A DNA stretch of 64,000 nt from assembly GCF_024699985.1 (NCBI RefSeq), contig NZ_JAJONA010000001.1:1674001-1738000 (forward strand), in the 5' to 3' direction. Below are positions 61,667 through 64,000 of this stretch, in pieces. The notes below the pieces were generated by a model. It searched no databases, was not told the origin of the DNA, and worked only from the letters and a program-made list of their open reading frames with translations. Both the position numbers and the translations under genes were made by a program. This stretch comes from Phenylobacterium sp. J367. GTDB lineage: Bacteria; Pseudomonadota; Alphaproteobacteria; Caulobacterales; Caulobacteraceae. Position 1 is the first letter of the stretch, and every line of letters begins with the position of its first letter.

Positions 61667-64000
61667 ATGACGGCGACGGGGTCGGAGAGCCAGGTCCGGG
61701 CGTTCACGCCCGGCTACCGCGTGGCGGCCCTGTTGTCGCTCGGGCTGGTTCCGGCCCTCGTCCTGATCGCCGCGCTGCTGATGTTCGCCACCTTGCGCAG
61801 CGGCTCCGCCCTGCGCGAGGCGGAGGAAGCCTCCTACGAGCGCCAGGCGCAGATCCAGCGGGTGTTCGCGCTGATGCAGGACGCCGAGACCGGCCAGCGC
61901 GGCTTCGTGATTAGCGGCCAGGAGGCCTTCCTGGAGCCCTATGTCTACGCCGTCCGCGACGTCGACGCCCAGCTGCGCCTGCTCGAGCGCAACCTCGCCG
62001 ACCTGCCCGCCCAGTACGGCCGCGTGCAGCGCCTTAAGGGTCTGGTGGCGGCCAAGCTCGCCTTCATGACCGAGAACATCGCCCTGCGCCGCAGCGCCAC
62101 GCTCGATGCCGCCGCCGCCCACGTGGCGACCGGCGCCGGCAAGCGGGCCATGGACGATATCCGGGCGACGGTCAGCGCCATGCTGGGCGCCGAGTCGGCG
62201 GCGCTCGCCGAGCGGCGGGCGGCCGCCCGGCGGCGCGAGGTCCAGGCGGAGCTGATCGCCGGGACTCTGCTGGCGCTGGTCGGCCTGAACCTGGTCGCCG
62301 CGGCCCTGCTCATGCGGCGGCACAACCGGAACCGCGACGTGGTGCTGCAGGCCCTGGAGCAGCAGTCCGAGCGGCTGTCGGCGATCTTCGAGAGCACGCT
62401 CGACGCCGTCTTCACGCTCAACCCCAGCGGCACCATCGAGACCATCAACCAGGCCGGCGAGCGGATGTTCGGCTACAGCCGCGACGAGCTGGTCCGGCGG
62501 GATTCCTCGCTGCTGATCGACCTCGCGCCGGGAGAGGGGCTGTTCCTGCACCGGCTCGGCCAGCACGCCAACGGCGGCCTGGGCGCGGCGCGGGAGTTCA
62601 CCGGGCGGCGCAGCGACGGCACGACCTTCCCGGCCGAGGTGGCGCTGGCCATCATGCGGCTGAAGGACGGCGCCCACGTGGTGGCCGCGGTGCGCGACAT
62701 CACCGAGCGCAAGATGGCCGAGCGGATGAAGGACGAGTTCGTGGCCACGGTGAGCCATGAGCTGCGGACCCCGCTGACCTCGATCGCCGGCTCGCTGGGC
62801 CTGCTCGACGCCGGCGCGGCGGGCGAGCTGCCGGAGCGGGCCAAGCGGCTGACCTACATCGCCAAGACCTCGTGCGAGCGGCTGGTCCGGCTGGTCAACG
62901 ACCTGCTCGACATCCAGAAGATCGCGGAGGGCAAGATCGCCTTCGACATGCGGCCCCTGGACCTCCGGCATGTGGCGGAGCGGGCCGCCGAGGCCATGGC
63001 CGGGTTCGCTCAGGAGCGGCAGGTGACGGTCAGGCTCGACCTGCCCGACCAACCGCTGATGATCTCCGGCGACCTCGACCGGCTGATCCAGGTGCTGTCG
63101 AACCTGCTGTCCAATGCGGTGAAGTTCTCGCCGGCGGGGGGAACGGTGGAGCTGAAGGCGACGCCGCTGCCGGGCCGCGCCTGCGTCAGCGTCCAGGACC
63201 AGGGGCCGGGCGTCCCCGAGGCCTTCCAGACGGCCCTGTTCAGCCGCTTCGCCCAGGCCGACGCCTCCTCGCGGCGCAGCGCCGAGGGCTCGGGTCTGGG
63301 CCTCGCCATCTCGCGCGAGATCGCCGAGCGCCACCGGGGCGAGCTGCGGCTCGCCCATTCGGGACCGGACGGCGCCTGCTTCGTGCTGGAGCTGCCGCTG
63401 ACAACGCTGGCGACCGGCCTGGCGCCCAGGGGCGGGCGGGTCCTGCTTTGCGAGGACGACGATCATGCGGCCGAGGTGATCGGCGGCGGCCTCGCCCTGG
63501 ACGGCTTCGAGCTGATCCGGGCGCGCACCCTCGCCGAGGCGGAGCGGGTTCTGGCGGACGGCGGCGTCGACGCCATGATCCTCGATCTCCACCTGCCCGA
63601 CGGCAACGGGCTCAGCCTGCTCGCCCGGCTGCGCAAGGACCCGGCGCGGCGCAAGCTGCCGGTGGTGGTGGTGACCGGCGACGTCTCCGCCGGGCTCTCC
63701 AGCCTGGCGGTGGCCGACTGGATCACCAAGCCGGTGGACCTCGGGCGCCTGAGCGACGCGGTGGCCGGCGCCATCGCCGGACGCAGCGAGCTCGACATCC
63801 TGCACGTGGACGACGACGCCGACCTCGCCGAGGTGGTCCGCGCCTCGCTGTCCGGCGCGGGCCAGGTGCGCACCGCCGAGACCCTGGCCAAGGCCAGGCG
63901 GGCGGTCCGGCTCAGGCGGCCGGACCTGATCATCCTCGATGTCGGCCTTCCCGACGGTTCGGGCCTGGACCTGCTCGCGGAGATCAACGGCGACGGGCCG
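61667..64000 (+). CDS. Hybrid sensor histidine kinase (CHASE3-PAS-HisKA-HATPase-REC-REC), 3' truncated
   Basis: At least 778 aa, running off the window; GGAGG before the ATG. TM1 near residues 20-45, CHASE3 (QRVFALMQDAETGQRGFVISGQEAFLEPY), and TM2 (LLALVGLNLVAAALLM). PAS (IFESTLDAVFTLNPSGTIETINQAGERMFGY), HisKA with H364 (VSHELRTPLTS), and HATPase (NLLSNAVKFSP, GSGLGLAIS). REC1 with D640 (MILDLHLPDGNG) and ITKPVD; REC2 with D758 (IILDVGLPDGSG). A further output or Hpt domain may lie outside. Periplasmic signal unknown. Confidence 0.93.
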   Translation, partial: MTATGSESQVRAFTPGYRVAALLSLGLVPALVLIAALLMFATLRSGSALREAEEASYERQAQIQRVFALMQDAETGQRGFVISGQEAFLEPYVYAVRDVDAQLRLLERNLADLPAQYGRVQRLKGLVAAKLAFMTENIALRRSATLDAAAAHVATGAGKRAMDDIRATVSAMLGAESAALAERRAAARRREVQAELIAGTLLALVGLNLVAAALLMRRHNRNRDVVLQALEQQSERLSAIFESTLDAVFTLNPSGTIETINQAGERMFGYSRDELVRRDSSLLIDLAPGEGLFLHRLGQHANGGLGAAREFTGRRSDGTTFPAEVALAIMRLKDGAHVVAAVRDITERKMAERMKDEFVATVSHELRTPLTSIAGSLGLLDAGAAGELPERAKRLTYIAKTSCERLVRLVNDLLDIQKIAEGKIAFDMRPLDLRHVAERAAEAMAGFAQERQVTVRLDLPDQPLMISGDLDRLIQVLSNLLSNAVKFSPAGGTVELKATPLPGRACVSVQDQGPGVPEAFQTALFSRFAQADASSRRSAEGSGLGLAISREIAERHRGELRLAHSGPDGACFVLELPLTTLATGLAPRGGRVLLCEDDDHAAEVIGGGLALDGFELIRARTLAEAERVLADGGVDAMILDLHLPDGNGLSLLARLRKDPARRKLPVVVVTGDVSAGLSSLAVADWITKPVDLGRLSDAVAGAIAGRSELDILHVDDDADLAEVVRASLSGAGQVRTAETLAKARRAVRLRRPDLIILDVGLPDGSGLDLLAEINGDGP

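Noticed and set aside
61214..63805. 863-codon leftward open frame across sodB and the hybrid kinase
   Set aside because: Antisense to two clear genes with catalytic motifs on the + strand; no domain in the product.

Overview
The window is about 70% G+C, apart from a visibly lower-G+C patch at about 27.75-29.3 kb. It is densely coding, with no tRNA, rRNA, CRISPR array or recognisable transposase. Gene content points to Alphaproteobacteria, order Caulobacterales (Caulobacter/Phenylobacterium-like). The pointers are the ruvC-ruvA-ruvB-ybgC-tolQRAB-pal-cpoB-tilS order, the split transhydrogenase (pntAA/pntAB/pntB) preceded by an aa3-type oxidase subunit IV, a UrcA-family protein, DUF3597 and DUF3606 proteins, many TTG/GTG starts, and REP-like intergenic palindromes. 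This is an inference from content; no 16S gene is present.

Layout. 0-6.3 kb: the end of an Lrp/AsnC regulator, an oligoendopeptidase F, a peptidoglycan pair (YcbB-like L,D-transpeptidase and convergent YcbK/MepK-like protein), an alpha/beta hydrolase, and aa3 oxidase subunit IV. 6.5-9.6 kb: the pnt operon, with an extra 71-aa membrane ORF overlapping both neighbours. 9.6-15.7 kb: surface functions, namely an XRE regulator plus RTX-repeat protein, a large autotransporter, and an M23 peptidase whose ribosome binding site lies inside a predicted leader hairpin. 15.7-26.8 kb: an aldo/keto reductase and a hydrolase, then the long leftward Tol-Pal/tilS and ruvCAB block. 26.9-30.9 kb: an SDR, a truncated TIR-like/deoxyribosyltransferase-like relic, a DUF2939 protein, and a secreted TPR protein. 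30-41.7 kb: hydrolase, AbgT transporter, secreted GST, MaoC, MsrA, HxlR/SDR and many small proteins. 41.8-47.9 kb: a leftward FAD-oxidoreductase/NTF2/phosphotransferase set opposite a LysR gene, a MerR gene, and a DUF885 metallohydrolase. 48-57.6 kb: a region best explained as a cAMP/CRP-type signalling locus. 57.8-64 kb: M28 peptidase, thioesterase, P-loop kinase, iron superoxide dismutase, a lipoprotein and a CHASE3 hybrid histidine kinase running off the end.

The most coherent new picture lies at 48-57.6 kb. A Crp/Fnr protein with conserved cAMP-pocket residues and an R-E-x-V-x-R recognition helix sits near a class III adenylate cyclase. Four palindromes of CRP form (TGTGA-N6-TCACA, at most one mismatch each) occupy four divergent intergenic regions. 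In each the palindrome centre is about 68-86 bp upstream of a small rightward gene (a ParS-like antitoxin-domain protein, a UrcA protein, two single-TM microproteins). The same region holds a response regulator whose second half is a phospho-dead HisKA-REC mimic.

Caveat. At least 23 apparent single-base frameshifts fall in G/C homopolymers, mostly +1 and often in core genes (tolA, tolB, ruvB, cpoB). They look like consensus errors rather than biology. I annotated those genes across the shift and give each suspected site.
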